A DNA stretch of 64,000 nt. Origin: Yoonia litorea. Its GTDB lineage: Bacteria > Pseudomonadota > Alphaproteobacteria > Rhodobacterales > Rhodobacteraceae. Below the pieces are notes generated by a model. That model searched no databases, was not told where the DNA came from, and was given only the letters and a program-made list of their open reading frames with translations. This document shows positions 53,012 to 62,237 of the stretch, piece by piece. The stretch covers positions 1,798,001 through 1,862,000 of the forward strand of contig NZ_FOZM01000001.1 of NCBI RefSeq assembly GCF_900114675.1, written 5' to 3'. Both the position numbers and the translations under genes were made by a program. Every line of letters starts with the position of its first letter. The first letter of the stretch is position 1.

Positions 53012-53542
53012 CTAGTAGGTGTAGCCCACGCCCGAGGAAATCGCCTGCCGCAAGGAAAACTCCGCCCAGGTGCCACGTCCGCCACGTGTGCGGATTTCTG
53101 TCAGTTCCGCCTGCGCGAGGTCCATCTGGCCAGCAGCCGCAAACCCCTGCCCCATGTAAGACCGCGCGAGGATATTGTCGGGATCAACCCGTAAGGCCGC
53201 CCTGTAGTAAGCAAGCCCCAGGTCGGTGTTTCCCTGCGAACGATGCACAAAGCCGTAATAGGTCAGGACCATGCTGTCATTCTGGTCCTCCATGGTCTCA
53301 AGCACGTCGAGGGCGGCTTGCAAATAACCCTCATAGGCAAGCTCACGGGCATCATCGAGGCGGGCGCTGTCGTCATTCGTGCTTTCAGAAGGGGTCAGGC
53401 AGCTTTGCGTGGCTTCATCCCAGACCAGACCCTCGGCGCAGACGGTCGTTGTCTCGGACGGTTCAGGCGGTGTCATCGAGCCGCCACCGGCGGCTAAAGC
53501 AGCCACCGGAAACAAGGCAAGCGTGAGGGTCGTCATTCGCAT
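53012..53542 (-). CDS. Secreted TPR protein with CxxGxxWDxxxxxC module
   Basis: 176 aa. Signal peptide MRMTTLTLALFPVAALA, then CAEGLVWDEATQSCLTP, the same cysteine-tryptophan motif as in the protein at 51263, then TPR-like helices from about residue 60 (ARELAYEGYLQAALDVLETM, YYGFVHRSQGNTDLGLAYYR, ARSYMGQGFAAAGQMDLAQA). TPR units of this kind mediate protein contacts in the periplasm. ATG 53542 follows AGGAGAG. Family unknown. Confidence 0.82.
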   Translation of the reverse strand: MRMTTLTLALFPVAALAAGGGSMTPPEPSETTTVCAEGLVWDEATQSCLTPSESTNDDSARLDDARELAYEGYLQAALDVLETMEDQNDSMVLTYYGFVHRSQGNTDLGLAYYRAALRVDPDNILARSYMGQGFAAAGQMDLAQAELTEIRTRGGRGTWAEFSLRQAISSGVGYTY

Positions 53543-53617
53543 GGGTCTCTCCTGTTCAACTGGACAGTCAACCTAGGGCGCGCTTCGCGAAAGTGCAGGC
53601 GATGCGGCATTATTTCA

Positions 53618-53980
53618 TTAAATGATCAACCCGCCGATGACACAGACCCAGCCTATCCCGACGCCAACCGCCGTCACCGCCACAGCGGCAGAGCCGCAGT
53701 CCTTGGCCTGCTTGGCCGCATCGCGATGTTCGGTGCTGATATCATCGACGACACGCTCAATCGCCGTGTTCATGCACTCCGCCGCCAGAACGATCACGCC
53801 ACCCATCAACAGAAATCCGCGCTCACCGGCAGAAAGCGGCAGAACAAACGCAAGCACCGCAAAAGCCGCGTTGGCGACAAGCCACTGCATCAGCGAGCCT
53901 TCCGTGCGGTAGACATGGACAAAACCATCCCAAGACCAGATTGCCCGCTGTTTGATACGCTCAAGCTGTTGCAGGATCAT
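53618..53980 (-). CDS. dgkA: Diacylglycerol kinase
   Basis: 120 aa integral membrane kinase that recycles diacylglycerol from periplasmic glucan synthesis. The N-terminus (LERIKQRAIWSWDGFVH) is amphipathic, three membrane helices follow, and ECMNTAIERVVDDIS is the ATP/metal-binding signature (ExxNTAxE). Standard DgkA length. Opposite strand to the hemolysin III gene. Confidence 0.93.
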   Translation of the reverse strand: MILQQLERIKQRAIWSWDGFVHVYRTEGSLMQWLVANAAFAVLAFVLPLSAGERGFLLMGGVIVLAAECMNTAIERVVDDISTEHRDAAKQAKDCGSAAVAVTAVGVGIGWVCVIGGLII

Positions 53981-54101
53981 GTTGCCGCCCTCGTATTGCT
54001 GATACCCACGGCATACTGCGTCAGGCAGTCCTGCGAGCCAAGCCTGACCATGACCTTACGAAACATTTGCTTAAGTCCCAATGCGGTATATCTTTTTTAC
54101 T

Positions 54102-54761
54102 ATGAAAGCGAACCGCACCGGCCTTTATCCAACTGACGCGCTGTCCGAGCGTATTGCCGACGGCGCGGTCCATGCCATTGGCGTGCTGGCTGCCATCACC
54201 GGTGCGATCCTGCTGATCAGCTGGTCTGTCTTTCACGCCTCCGAAGGCCAGATCCTCGCCATTGCAATCTACGGCGCAACGCTGATTGCGACATTTGCGG
54301 CCTCGGCGTTCTATCACCTGACCCCGTGGGACAGCATCCGCCCTCTGCTGCGCAGATTTGATCACGCCGCGATCTACCTCAAGATTGCCGGGACCTACAC
54401 ACCGTTGGTTGTGATGATCGGCAATGGTTTTGCCTATCTTGTCTTGGGTGTCGTCTGGACACTCGCAGTTGTGGGTGTGGTTCTGAAATTGTTTTTCTGG
54501 CGGACACCGGGCCGGTTCGGGCCTGTGCTTTATCTGATCATGGGCTGGCTGAGCCTCGCGCTGATCTGGTCGCTCTGGCCGATTGTGCCACTGTCCGCGA
54601 TGATCCTGATTGGCGTGGGCGGTCTGCTTTATACAGCCGGTGTGCCGTTTTACGCCACGCACACGATGAAATATTCGACCGCCATCTGGCACGGATTCGT
54701 GCTTGCGGCCTCGGCATGTTTCTTTGCTGCGATCGCGATTGGCGCTGCATCTATGGTCTGA
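54102..54761 (+). CDS. Hemolysin III family membrane protein (PAQR)
   Basis: 219 aa with seven predicted helices. The Ser/His metal site residues are visible: ASAFYHL (His in the third segment) and the last-helix HGFVLAAS. Despite the name, bacterial members (TrhA) are involved in membrane lipid balance rather than hemolysis. ATG 54102 (MKANRTGLYP) is preferred; ATG 54081 is possible and neither has a good ribosome site. Confidence 0.9.
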   Translation: MKANRTGLYPTDALSERIADGAVHAIGVLAAITGAILLISWSVFHASEGQILAIAIYGATLIATFAASAFYHLTPWDSIRPLLRRFDHAAIYLKIAGTYTPLVVMIGNGFAYLVLGVVWTLAVVGVVLKLFFWRTPGRFGPVLYLIMGWLSLALIWSLWPIVPLSAMILIGVGGLLYTAGVPFYATHTMKYSTAIWHGFVLAASACFFAAIAIGAASMV

Positions 54762-54818
54762 TCATCTTCGCGACAAACCGTGATTGCGCAGGTCGCGGCC
54801 CGCAGCTAGGCTTTGATC

Positions 54819-55052
54819 ATGTTTACAATCGAACACGAATACGACGCCACCGTCGTGACGCTGGTGGATGAAGGGCAAGCGCCGCTTCAGGAAGATGTCA
54901 TCATCAATGCTTTTGAGGATTGCGTCACTGTTTCACAATTCGACCCGCGCAGCGAAAAGATGATCCAGATCACGCTTTCCATCGCGCAATTGCGCGATCT
55001 TGAGGCGGCACTGGACCTGCCCGAAGGGGTCTATCGCTTGCGCAAGGACTAG
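54819..55052 (+). CDS. Small conserved acidic protein, unknown
   Basis: 77 aa starting MFTIEHEYDATVVTLVDEG, soluble, acidic, with alternating strands and an ending IAQLRDLEAALDLPEGVYRL. The helix-like LRDLEAAL ending suggests a small folded domain. Similar proteins appear in roseobacter genomes without function. ATG 54819; a TTG 6 bp upstream is possible. Confidence 0.7.
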   Translation: MFTIEHEYDATVVTLVDEGQAPLQEDVIINAFEDCVTVSQFDPRSEKMIQITLSIAQLRDLEAALDLPEGVYRLRKD

Positions 55053-55121
55053 CAGGGTTTGGGCTTTGCCCCTGACAGGACACCCCCAAGGATATTAGAA
55101 AGATAGAAAGACGAGGGCCTG

Positions 55122-56228
55122 ATGACGACAGGGTTTTTCTGGGACGAGCGGTGCTTCTGGCATGCTGGCGGAAATTACGCGGGCATGCTGCCCGTCGGAG
55201 GGCTTGTGCAACCGCTTGACGGCGGACTGCCTGAAAACCCTGAAACCAAAAGGCGGCTCAAGAACCTGATCGAGGTCACAGGGCTTGCCGGTGATCTGCA
55301 AATGACCGGCGCGCCCTCTGCAACACGCGAGGATCTTTTGCGTGTGCATCCTGCAAGCTACCTTGATGCGTTCAAGGCGCTTTCTGATGCCGGCGGCGGA
55401 GAGATGGGACGCAGAACACCCTTCGGGCCCGGCGGTTACGAGATCGCCACCCACTCAGCCGGTCTCGCCAAAGCCGCCGTGGCCGCTGTGGCCAGAGGCG
55501 ACATCGACAACGCCTATGCGCTGTCACGCCCGCCAGGTCACCATTGTCTGCCGAACTATCCCAATGGCTTTTGCCTTTTGAACAATATCGGTGTCGCAAT
55601 CGAAGCGGCCAAGGCCGCAGGGCTTGCCCAGCGCTTTGCCGTGCTCGACTGGGATGTACATCACGGCAACGGCACCGAGGCTGTGTTTTATGACCGTGAC
55701 GATGTGCTGACGGTCTCTTTACATCAGGAACGCAACTACCCGATGGACACAGGGGATTTCGCTGACCGCGGCAACGGGGCTGGTGCGGGCTTCAACCTCA
55801 ATGTGCCACTGCCACCCGGGACCGGCCACAAAGGATACCTCTCAGCGATGGAGCGCATTGCCTTGCCAGCGATCCGCGATTTTGCACCTGACATCTTGAT
55901 AATCGCCTGCGGGTTCGATGCGGCTGCCAATGATCCTCTGGGACGGATGCTCGCCACGGCCGAGACGTTCCAGATGATGACGCGGCAAGTGATGGCGCTT
56001 GCTGCTGATGTCTGTGGCGGCAAACTGGTGATGGTGCATGAAGGCGGCTATTCGGAAACCTATGTCCCCTTCTGCGGCCATGCGGTTCTGCAGGAAATGT
56101 CCGGCAGTGCCATCAGCGCACCGGATCCATTTGCCGAGGTCTTCCCGTTGCGACAGCCCGATGCACGGTTTGACGCGTTCCTTGAGGCATGGCTGGACGA
56201 CATGGAGGGGGCGCTAGGCTATGCCTGA
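55122..56228 (+). CDS. Histone-deacetylase-like (class II) amidohydrolase
   Basis: 368 aa, zinc-dependent deacetylase of the HDAC/acetylpolyamine amidohydrolase superfamily. SRPPGHHCLPNYPNGFCL has the two His of the charge relay, DWDVHHGNGTEAVFYD the Asp/His zinc ligands, and VHEGGYSETYVP the Gly-Tyr that stabilises the transition state. Likely substrates in bacteria are acetylated polyamines or acetyl-lysine-like small amides. It overlaps the following GST gene by 8 nt. ATG 55122 follows GAGGGCCTG. Confidence 0.93.
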   Translation: MTTGFFWDERCFWHAGGNYAGMLPVGGLVQPLDGGLPENPETKRRLKNLIEVTGLAGDLQMTGAPSATREDLLRVHPASYLDAFKALSDAGGGEMGRRTPFGPGGYEIATHSAGLAKAAVAAVARGDIDNAYALSRPPGHHCLPNYPNGFCLLNNIGVAIEAAKAAGLAQRFAVLDWDVHHGNGTEAVFYDRDDVLTVSLHQERNYPMDTGDFADRGNGAGAGFNLNVPLPPGTGHKGYLSAMERIALPAIRDFAPDILIIACGFDAAANDPLGRMLATAETFQMMTRQVMALAADVCGGKLVMVHEGGYSETYVPFCGHAVLQEMSGSAISAPDPFAEVFPLRQPDARFDAFLEAWLDDMEGALGYA

Positions 56229-56880
56229 GGGCGCATCTGTCCTCCTCTATGGATACCGCTATAGCGTCTACACATGGATCGCGAGGTTCATCCTGACCGA
56301 AAAAGCCATCGACTTTCGCGAAATCGCTGTCGATCCATTTTCGTCTGAACCAGACCCACGCTATCTGAAGTTGCAGCCCTCCGGGCGCGTGCCAACCTTG
56401 GACCATAACGGCTTCGCCCTCTATGAAACGGCAGCAATCACACGCTACTGCGACGCCGTGATGCCCGGACGACCTCTCACGCCCACTGATCCAAAGCGGG
56501 CCGCCAGAATGGCGCAAGTGATCGCCATCGCCGACCATGAAGGGTATGTGCCGCTGGTCAGACAAGTTTTTGCGCATGCGGTTTTCCGCCCCGCAGAGGG
56601 GTTGTCCGCCGATGCCGACACCGTGCAGCAGGGCCTCACCACTGCAAAGACAGTCCTGTCGGCACTTGAGGCCATCGCCGCTGAGGGTCTGGTGCTCGAC
56701 GGGGAAACTTTCACACTGGCCGACGGTCATCTGGCCCCGATGATTGCCTATTTTGCCCAAGCGCCTGCGGGCCTGACCGCCCTACAAGACTATCCGTCGC
56801 TGTTTGCGTGGTGGGAGCAGATCAAAACGCGACCCAGCCTTGTCAAAACCGATCCCAGCCTGCCCGACCAGTTGCCTTGA
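56221..56880 (+). CDS. Glutathione S-transferase family protein 2
   Basis: 219 aa. Thioredoxin-like N-terminal domain: SVYTWIARFILTEK, the cis-Pro in SGRVPTLDHNG and the glutathione-binding YETAAITRY (Glu-Thr instead of the usual Glu-Ser). Helical C-terminal domain with GETFTLADGHLAPMIAYF, the Asp of the folding box. It starts inside the end of the deacetylase gene, so the two are translated together. The substrate is unknown. Confidence 0.9.
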   Translation: MPEGASVLLYGYRYSVYTWIARFILTEKAIDFREIAVDPFSSEPDPRYLKLQPSGRVPTLDHNGFALYETAAITRYCDAVMPGRPLTPTDPKRAARMAQVIAIADHEGYVPLVRQVFAHAVFRPAEGLSADADTVQQGLTTAKTVLSALEAIAAEGLVLDGETFTLADGHLAPMIAYFAQAPAGLTALQDYPSLFAWWEQIKTRPSLVKTDPSLPDQLP

Positions 56881-56927
56881 CCACGCGCTGTGCATATCTG
56901 CCAGAGAGATAGTGAAGGACCCTGCTC

Positions 56928-57506
56928 ATGCCCGCCGAAAACCCAGCCGCTCTCGACTTTCTTCTCACGCGGCGCTCGCGTCCTGCAAAGACGCTGACCT
57001 CACCTGTTCCGGGACGCGAGACCATCCAGACCCTTCTGACCGCAGCGGCCCGCACGCCTGATCATGGCAAGCTGGAACCTTGGCGCTTTCTCGTGCTTGA
57101 GAAGGATGCGCTGACACGTCTGGCCGATCTGGTCGTAACACGCGGTGAGGCAACCGGGATCGACCCTGACAAGATCAAGAAGGCGCGCGCGCAGTTTGGT
57201 GATGCCGATCTTGCCATTGCAGTGATCAGCAGCCCCAAGCCTTCTGACAAGATTCCGCAGATCGAACAGGTCTATTCGGCTGGCGCCGTCTGTCTGGCCT
57301 TGCTGAATGCAGCCCTCGCGGCGGGATGGGGCGCAAACTGGCTCTCCGGCTGGGTCAGCCATGACCGGACATTCGTCACCGACGGCCTTGGTCTGGCGTC
57401 CCACGAAAGCGTCGCAGGCTTCATCCACATCGGGACAGAGACGAATACACCCCCTGAACGCCCCCGCCCTGACCTCGAAAGCATCACCACATGGGTCTCC
57501 GCATGA
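56928..57506 (+). CDS. Nitroreductase family protein
   Basis: 192 aa FMN-dependent NAD(P)H oxidoreductase. TRRSRPAKTLTSP (the FMN-phosphate RRS motif), ARTPDHGKLEPWRFLVLE and LNAALAAGWGANWLSGW are typical of the YdjA/NfsB-like family. ATG 56928 follows GAAGGACCCTGCTC. Its stop overlaps the EI24 start by ATGA. Physiological substrate unknown. Confidence 0.92.
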   Translation: MPAENPAALDFLLTRRSRPAKTLTSPVPGRETIQTLLTAAARTPDHGKLEPWRFLVLEKDALTRLADLVVTRGEATGIDPDKIKKARAQFGDADLAIAVISSPKPSDKIPQIEQVYSAGAVCLALLNAALAAGWGANWLSGWVSHDRTFVTDGLGLASHESVAGFIHIGTETNTPPERPRPDLESITTWVSA

Positions 57507-58192
57507 TCTTGCGTGCGTTCTTTGCGGCCCTCGGCCAACTGCCGGATCCGCGGTTTCGCGGCGTGCTGTTGCGTGGCATTGGCCTCACGATTGCACTTTT
57601 GATCGCAGTCTACGCCGCCTTGTTGTGGGTGATCGACCGGCTGACAACAGAACCACTGGTCTTGCCGTTTGTCGGCGAGGTGACTTGGGTCGGCGATTTG
57701 CTGGGCTGGGGATCGCTCGTCGTGGTCCTGCTAATGTCGGTTTTCCTGATGATCCCCGTTGCCTCTGCCATCACGTCGATGTTTCTCGATGAGGTCGCGC
57801 AAGCGGTCGAGGATCAGCACTATCCGCATCTGCCACCGGTCCAAGGCGTCGGCTTTACGGATGGGTTAAGGGACACGGTCAGCTTTCTGGGTTTGCTCAT
57901 CGGGGCCAACCTTGGCGCGCTGGTACTTTATCTGATCTTTCCCTTTGCCGCGCTCTTTATCTTTTACGGGCTCAACGGATTTTTGCTGGGGCGTGAATAT
58001 TTTCAGCTTGCAGCCATGCGCAGGCTGGGGCGGGCCGGCGCCAAAGCATTGCGCAAACAGCATCAGGCCACGATCTGGGTTGCCGGATGCTTGATGGCAC
58101 TGCCGCTATCCGTCCCGCTTTTGAACCTGATCGTGCCAATCCTAGGTGCGGCGACTTTCACGCACCTTTATCACAACCTTAATCGAGACTGA
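57503..58192 (+). CDS. EI24 domain (CysZ-like) membrane protein
   Basis: 229 aa with about five hydrophobic segments. The EI24/CysZ family pattern is visible in FAALGQLPDPRFRGVLLRG, FLMIPVASAITSMFLDEVAQAVE and FFYGLNGFLLGREYFQLAAMR-like text (motif LGREYF). CysZ proteins mediate sulfate uptake for cysteine synthesis; other EI24 members have unknown roles. ATG 57503 overlaps the nitroreductase stop by ATGA. Its 3' end overlaps DUF1467 by 14 nt on the opposite strand. Confidence 0.88.
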   Translation: MILRAFFAALGQLPDPRFRGVLLRGIGLTIALLIAVYAALLWVIDRLTTEPLVLPFVGEVTWVGDLLGWGSLVVVLLMSVFLMIPVASAITSMFLDEVAQAVEDQHYPHLPPVQGVGFTDGLRDTVSFLGLLIGANLGALVLYLIFPFAALFIFYGLNGFLLGREYFQLAAMRRLGRAGAKALRKQHQATIWVAGCLMALPLSVPLLNLIVPILGAATFTHLYHNLNRD

Positions 58193-58466
58193 CCTCTGGC
58201 GTCGACATCCGCTCGAACCAGTCGATATCGCGGACACTGACCGCACCGGTCAGCAGGACCGCCGCGATCACAGCCCAGATCGGGAAGGCAAAGATCGTGG
58301 TGATCTTTGCTTTCTTCTTGAAGCTGAAATCAGCAGGCGAAGAGGCATGCGTGCCGGGCACGATCTCGCCTTTATCGCCTTGGGTCTCTAGCCGCAGCGG
58401 CAGCACGATAAAGAAAACCACCGTCCAGATGACAGCAAAGAGAACAAGACCGGAAACAGGACCCAA
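58179..58466 (-). CDS. DUF1467 family membrane protein
   Basis: 95 aa, two membrane helices: SGLVLFAVIWTVVFFIVLPL and TIFAFPIWAVIAAVLLTGAV, with the DUF1467 core RLETQGDKGEIVPGTHASSP between them. Function unknown; the family is almost confined to alphaproteobacteria. It lies just downstream of mce on the same strand (65 bp) and may be co-transcribed. Confidence 0.88.
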   Translation of the reverse strand: MGPVSGLVLFAVIWTVVFFIVLPLRLETQGDKGEIVPGTHASSPADFSFKKKAKITTIFAFPIWAVIAAVLLTGAVSVRDIDWFERMSTPEVSLD

Positions 58467-58531
58467 CGGGCATTCCTTTCAGCAATATGACTTACGGCGA
58501 GAGATACGTCGCTGAGGGCTGACGACAAGGT

Positions 58532-58936
58532 CTAGACCTGCTCCAATTCGACAAGACACCCGTTGAAATCCTTGGGATGCAGAAACAGGACAGGCTTGCC
58601 GTGCGCCCCGATCTTCGGCTCACCATTGCCAAGCACACGCGCACCCTCTTTTTGCAGATGATCGCGCGCCGCAAGAATATCGTCCACCTCATAGCAGACG
58701 TGGTGAATGCCGCCTGACGGGTTCTTGTCCAGAAAACCCTGAATGGGCGAGCCTTCCCCAAGCGGGTAGAGAAGCTCGATTTTCGTATTCGGCAGATTGA
58801 TGAAGACGACCGTGACACCGTGATCGGGTTCATCCTGTGGCGCGCCGACGTCAGCGCCCAGCATGGTACGGTATTGCGCGCTTGCCGCCTCCAGATCAGG
58901 AACTGCAATCGCGACATGGTTCAGGCGGCCAATCAT
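58532..58936 (-). CDS. mce: Methylmalonyl-CoA epimerase
   Basis: Interconverts (R)- and (S)-methylmalonyl-CoA in propionate metabolism. 134 aa VOC-fold protein: metal ligands are in LNHVAIAV, GIHHVCYEV and CLVELEQV, and the substrate segment FLDKNPSGGIHH is typical. ATG 58936 follows AAAGGAGATACCCT. With meaB and prpE this supports a methylmalonyl-CoA route in the organism. Confidence 0.94.
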   Translation of the reverse strand: MIGRLNHVAIAVPDLEAASAQYRTMLGADVGAPQDEPDHGVTVVFINLPNTKIELLYPLGEGSPIQGFLDKNPSGGIHHVCYEVDDILAARDHLQKEGARVLGNGEPKIGAHGKPVLFLHPKDFNGCLVELEQV

Positions 58937-59024
58937 AGGGTATCTCCTTTGTTTGGCGCTTTATGCCGCAACTGCGAAATAGGCGCAACGGGCGTGACGG
59001 TTAAGGATCTGTTCACTCTGTCCT

Positions 59025-59056
59025 GCTTTGGTTGAGAGGACAGCAACCAAAGGGAA
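59025..59056 (+). promoter_or_regulatory. Hairpin touching the ribosome site of the response regulator
   Basis: CTTTGGTTG (59025-59033) pairs perfectly with CAACCAAAG (59043-59051), and GGGAAG just at its foot is the ribosome site of the gene at 59065. Folding could limit access by ribosomes, or it may be an operator. Confidence 0.45.
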
Positions 59057-59064
59057 GAATCGCG

Positions 59065-59781
59065 ATGGACGCTCAGGAAGACCTGCTTTTGCACCGCACA
59101 CCAACGGCCAGACGCCCGCTTTTGGGAACAACGGTTCTGGTGGTCGAGGATAGCCGCTTCGCAAGCGAGGCAATCCGCCTGATGTGTCTGCGATCTGGCG
59201 CGCGCATCAGGCGGGCCGACAGTATCGAAACTGCCCGACGGCACCTTGCAATCTATCGCCCCACGGTTCTGATCGTTGATCTGGGTCTGCCAGACGGTTC
59301 CGGCCTTGCGCTGATCCAATCCCTGTCAGAGGCGGCATCGCGCATCGACGTTATCCTCGGGACCAGCGGCGATCCCCAACGCGGGGCAGAGGTGATGGCC
59401 GCCGGTGCAGACGGTTTCATTGCCAAACCCATTGAAAGCCTTCTGTCATTCCAGCACGAAATCCTGCGGCACCTGCCAGCCGACAGGCAACCGCCATTGC
59501 CACGGGTGTTGAACGACGAACACATCCACCCTGATCCGGTGGCCTATCAGGATGACCTCAACCACATCGCTCAGGTGCTTGAAGGGGCCGACGGGGATCA
59601 GACCCTCGATTATGTCACGCAGTTTCTGGGCGGTGTTGCGCGCAGTGCCCACGACCATGACCTCGACGCGGCGGTCACGCATCTTGCACAGTTGCGCCTG
59701 TCAGGGGGTGATCCGGCAAAGGGGGTCGCTGCGCTTTCGGACATGGTGCAACTGCGGATCGCGCGCGCGGGACCGATCTAG
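59065..59781 (+). CDS. Response regulator with uncharacterised C-terminal domain
   Basis: 238 aa. Receiver domain about 20-140: acidic pair Glu28-Asp29 (VVEDS), phospho-acceptor Asp72 (LIVDLGLPDG), switch Thr100 (GTSGDP) and Lys121 (IAKPI) are all present. After it comes a helical region of about 95 residues (DDLNHIAQVLEGADGDQTL; DAAVTHLAQLRLSGG) with no DNA-binding motif I recognise. No histidine kinase is nearby, so it is an orphan. ATG 59065 follows GGGAAGAATC. Likely acts through protein contact. Confidence 0.88.
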   Translation: MDAQEDLLLHRTPTARRPLLGTTVLVVEDSRFASEAIRLMCLRSGARIRRADSIETARRHLAIYRPTVLIVDLGLPDGSGLALIQSLSEAASRIDVILGTSGDPQRGAEVMAAGADGFIAKPIESLLSFQHEILRHLPADRQPPLPRVLNDEHIHPDPVAYQDDLNHIAQVLEGADGDQTLDYVTQFLGGVARSAHDHDLDAAVTHLAQLRLSGGDPAKGVAALSDMVQLRIARAGPI

Positions 59782-59784
59782 ACC

Positions 59785-60261
59785 TCAGTCGTCGAAGCGA
59801 AATCCGGCCGGATAGGCGTGAAGCCCGTCAAAATCGGCCTTGCCGATGTCGACGCCGGCCTGCCGCAGCACCGCATAGACCATCGCCAAATGAAACCACA
59901 TGTTCGGTAGGGCAAAGCACTGCAGATATTCGACGGCAGGCTGGGTCAGGTCTGCAAAACCGGCGCGATGGGACACCACCCGCGCTTCGGCGCCGTCAAA
60001 ATCATCATGCGCCAGCGCCTCGACCGCTTCGCGCGCGGCGCTCAACGCGGCCTTCGCTCCGCGCGGCAACTCCGGCACCTGACGTCCGATCAACGGATAG
60101 GTCGCGCGCATTGCGACAGAGGCCACAACCTCAAAATGCTGCTCGCAGGTGAACATACCGGCAGCAAGGCGCGTTGACAGCATGTCGTCCGTCGCCTTGC
60201 CCAACAGATGCTCTGCCTGTGTCAGCGCTTGCAGGACGGGCGGAACCGCCAGTGCAAACAT
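59785..60261 (-). CDS. DUF1993 family protein
   Basis: 158 aa helical protein matching DUF1993: DDMLSTRLAAGMFTCEQHFEV and LPNMWFHLAMVYAVLRQAGVDIG, the latter with the conserved final His of the four-helix (DinB-like) bundle. Function unknown. Its ATG overlaps the aspS stop by one base (TGATG), so it is translated right after aspS. Confidence 0.88.
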   Translation of the reverse strand: MFALAVPPVLQALTQAEHLLGKATDDMLSTRLAAGMFTCEQHFEVVASVAMRATYPLIGRQVPELPRGAKAALSAAREAVEALAHDDFDGAEARVVSHRAGFADLTQPAVEYLQCFALPNMWFHLAMVYAVLRQAGVDIGKADFDGLHAYPAGFRFDD

Positions 60262-62120
60262 CAGTTTTCAGGCGGCAAAACGCGCAGGCGCAACTCGCGC
60301 AACTGTTCGTTCATCGGCTCAGACGGGGCCCCCATCATCAGGTCTTCGGCCCGTTGGTTCATCGGGAACATGATGACCTCGCGGATGTTGGAGGCATCCG
60401 CAAGCAACATCACAATCCGGTCGATGCCAGCCGCACAGCCACCGTGGGGCGGCGCGCCATATTGGAAGGCATTGACCATCCCGCCAAAGCGCTTGCGCAC
60501 CTCATCCTCGCCATAGCCAGCAATCTCGAAGGCTTTGAACATGATCTCGGGGCGGTGGTTCCGGATCGCACCCGACACCAGTTCGTACCCATTGCAGGCA
60601 AGGTCATACTGATAGCCCTTGACCTCCAGCGGATCGCCCAAAAGCGCATCCATCCCGCCCTGCGGCATGGAGAACGGGTTGTGCTCGAAGTCGATCTTGC
60701 CGGTTTCGTCGTCACGCTCGTAGATCGGGAAATCCACGATCCAGGCAAAGGCGAAACGCTCCGTGTCCGTCAGACCCAGTTCATCACCGATCACGGTCCG
60801 GGCTTTTCCGGCCACCCCTTCAAAGGCTTTTGGCTTGCCACCAAGGAAGAATGCCGCATCGCCAAGACCAAGGCCCAACTGCTGGCGGATCGCCTCGGTC
60901 CGCTCAGGTCCGATGTTCTTGGCCAGCGGGCCAGCCGCTTCCATGCCACCTTCGACCTCGCCCGATTTCAGTTTGGCCTGCGCCTCTTTGACCGAGATAC
61001 CCAGCTCTTGCGCAACGGCATCCGCCGTCTTTTCCCGCCAGAAGATATAGCCCATCCCCGGCAGGCCCTCTTTCTGGGCAAAGGCGTTCATCCGGTCGCA
61101 GAACTTGCGCGACCCACCGGTCGGCGCAGGAATCGCGCGCACCTCGGTGCCGTCCTGTTCCAGCAGCTTGGCAAAAATCGCAAATCCAGAACCACGGAAA
61201 TGCTCCGAGACCACCTGCATCTTGATCGGGTTGCGCAGGTCAGGCTTATCGGTGCCATACCACAAGGCCGCATCGCGATAGGAAATCTGCGGCCACTCAG
61301 CAGGCGCATCGACCTTGCGGCCACCACCGAAGTCTTCAAAGACACCGGCAATCACAGGCGCGATGGTGTCGAACACGTCCTGCTGCTCGACAAAGGACAT
61401 CTCCATATCCAGCTGATAGAAATCAGTGGGCGAGCGGTCCGCGCGCGGGTCTTCATCACGGAAACATGGGGCAATCTGGAAGTATTTGTCATAGCCCGAA
61501 ACCATGATCAGCTGCTTGAACTGCTGCGGGGCCTGCGGCAACGCATAGAACTTGCCGGGGTGCAGACGGGACGGGACAAGAAAGTCACGCGCACCTTCAG
61601 GGCTTGAGGCCGTGATAATCGGCGTCTGGTATTCGCGGAAATCACGATCCCACATCCGCTTGCGGATCGAGGCCACCACGTCAGAGCGCAGCTTCATGTT
61701 TTCCTGCATCGCCTCACGACGCAGATCCAGATAACGGTACTTGAGGCGGGTTTCCTCAGGGTATTCCTGATCGCCAAAGACCATCAGCGGCAGTTCCTTG
61801 GCCGGACCCAGCACCTCGATGTCGCGGATAAACACTTCGATCTCACCGGTCGGCAACTTGGCATTGACCAACTCAGGGTCACGCGCCTTCACCTCACCGT
61901 CGATGCGGATACACCACTCCGACCGGACTTTCTCCACTTCAGAGAACGCCGCCGAGTCAGGGTCGCAGAGCACCTGCGTGATCCCGTAGTGGTCGCGCAG
62001 ATCAATAAAGAGGATGCCGCCGTGGTCACGCACCCGATTGACCCATCCCGACAGGCGAACGGTCTCACCGACGTTGGCAGAAGTCAGAGCGGCACAAGTA
62101 TGGCTGCGATAGGCGTGCAT
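60261..62120 (-). CDS. aspS: Aspartyl-tRNA synthetase
   Basis: Charges tRNA-Asp (and possibly tRNA-Asn). 619 aa class II synthetase of the bacterial type: N-terminal OB-fold ([21 protein letters not shown]), catalytic motif 2 ([19 protein letters not shown]), the bacterial GAD insertion, and motif 3 ([14 protein letters not shown]). ATG 62120 opens [13 protein letters not shown]; a longer frame upstream is unsupported. DUF1993 follows downstream. Confidence 0.97.
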   Translation of the reverse strand: MHAYRSHTCAALTSANVGETVRLSGWVNRVRDHGGILFIDLRDHYGITQVLCDPDSAAFSEVEKVRSEWCIRIDGEVKARDPELVNAKLPTGEIEVFIRDIEVLGPAKELPLMVFGDQEYPEETRLKYRYLDLRREAMQENMKLRSDVVASIRKRMWDRDFREYQTPIITASSPEGARDFLVPSRLHPGKFYALPQAPQQFKQLIMVSGYDKYFQIAPCFRDEDPRADRSPTDFYQLDMEMSFVEQQDVFDTIAPVIAGVFEDFGGGRKVDAPAEWPQISYRDAALWYGTDKPDLRNPIKMQVVSEHFRGSGFAIFAKLLEQDGTEVRAIPAPTGGSRKFCDRMNAFAQKEGLPGMGYIFWREKTADAVAQELGISVKEAQAKLKSGEVEGGMEAAGPLAKNIGPERTEAIRQQLGLGLGDAAFFLGGKPKAFEGVAGKARTVIGDELGLTDTERFAFAWIVDFPIYERDDETGKIDFEHNPFSMPQGGMDALLGDPLEVKGYQYDLACNGYELVSGAIRNHRPEIMFKAFEIAGYGEDEVRKRFGGMVNAFQYGAPPHGGCAAGIDRIVMLLADASNIREVIMFPMNQRAEDLMMGAPSEPMNEQLRELRLRVLPPEN

Positions 62121-62198
62121 GGGTTGGGTCCTCAAAGGGGTTATTCCGGTCGGCCCGATACATCCCTTTGACTGCGCGATGTCAACCGTCCGGCTTAT

Positions 62199-62227
62199 CA
62201 TTTTGCCCCAAATACTCCCGCCGGAGG
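62199..62227 (-). repeat. Rhodobacteraceae-type intergenic repeat (copy 2)
   Basis: On the minus strand: CCTCCGGCGGGAGTATTT followed by GGGGCAAAATG. The first 14 bases are identical to the copy at 5171. It follows the bchJ stop and could act as a short terminator. A 16-bp perfect palindrome (AAGTTTC-TA-GAAACTT, 62232-62247) lies next to it and spans the bchJ stop. Confidence 0.6.
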
Positions 62228-62237
62228 CCTCAAGTTT

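Noticed and set aside
60174..61607. A 477-codon plus-strand open frame opposite aspS
   Set aside because: aspS is certain on the other strand. The open frame is a shadow of its codon bias, with no ribosome site or recognisable domain.
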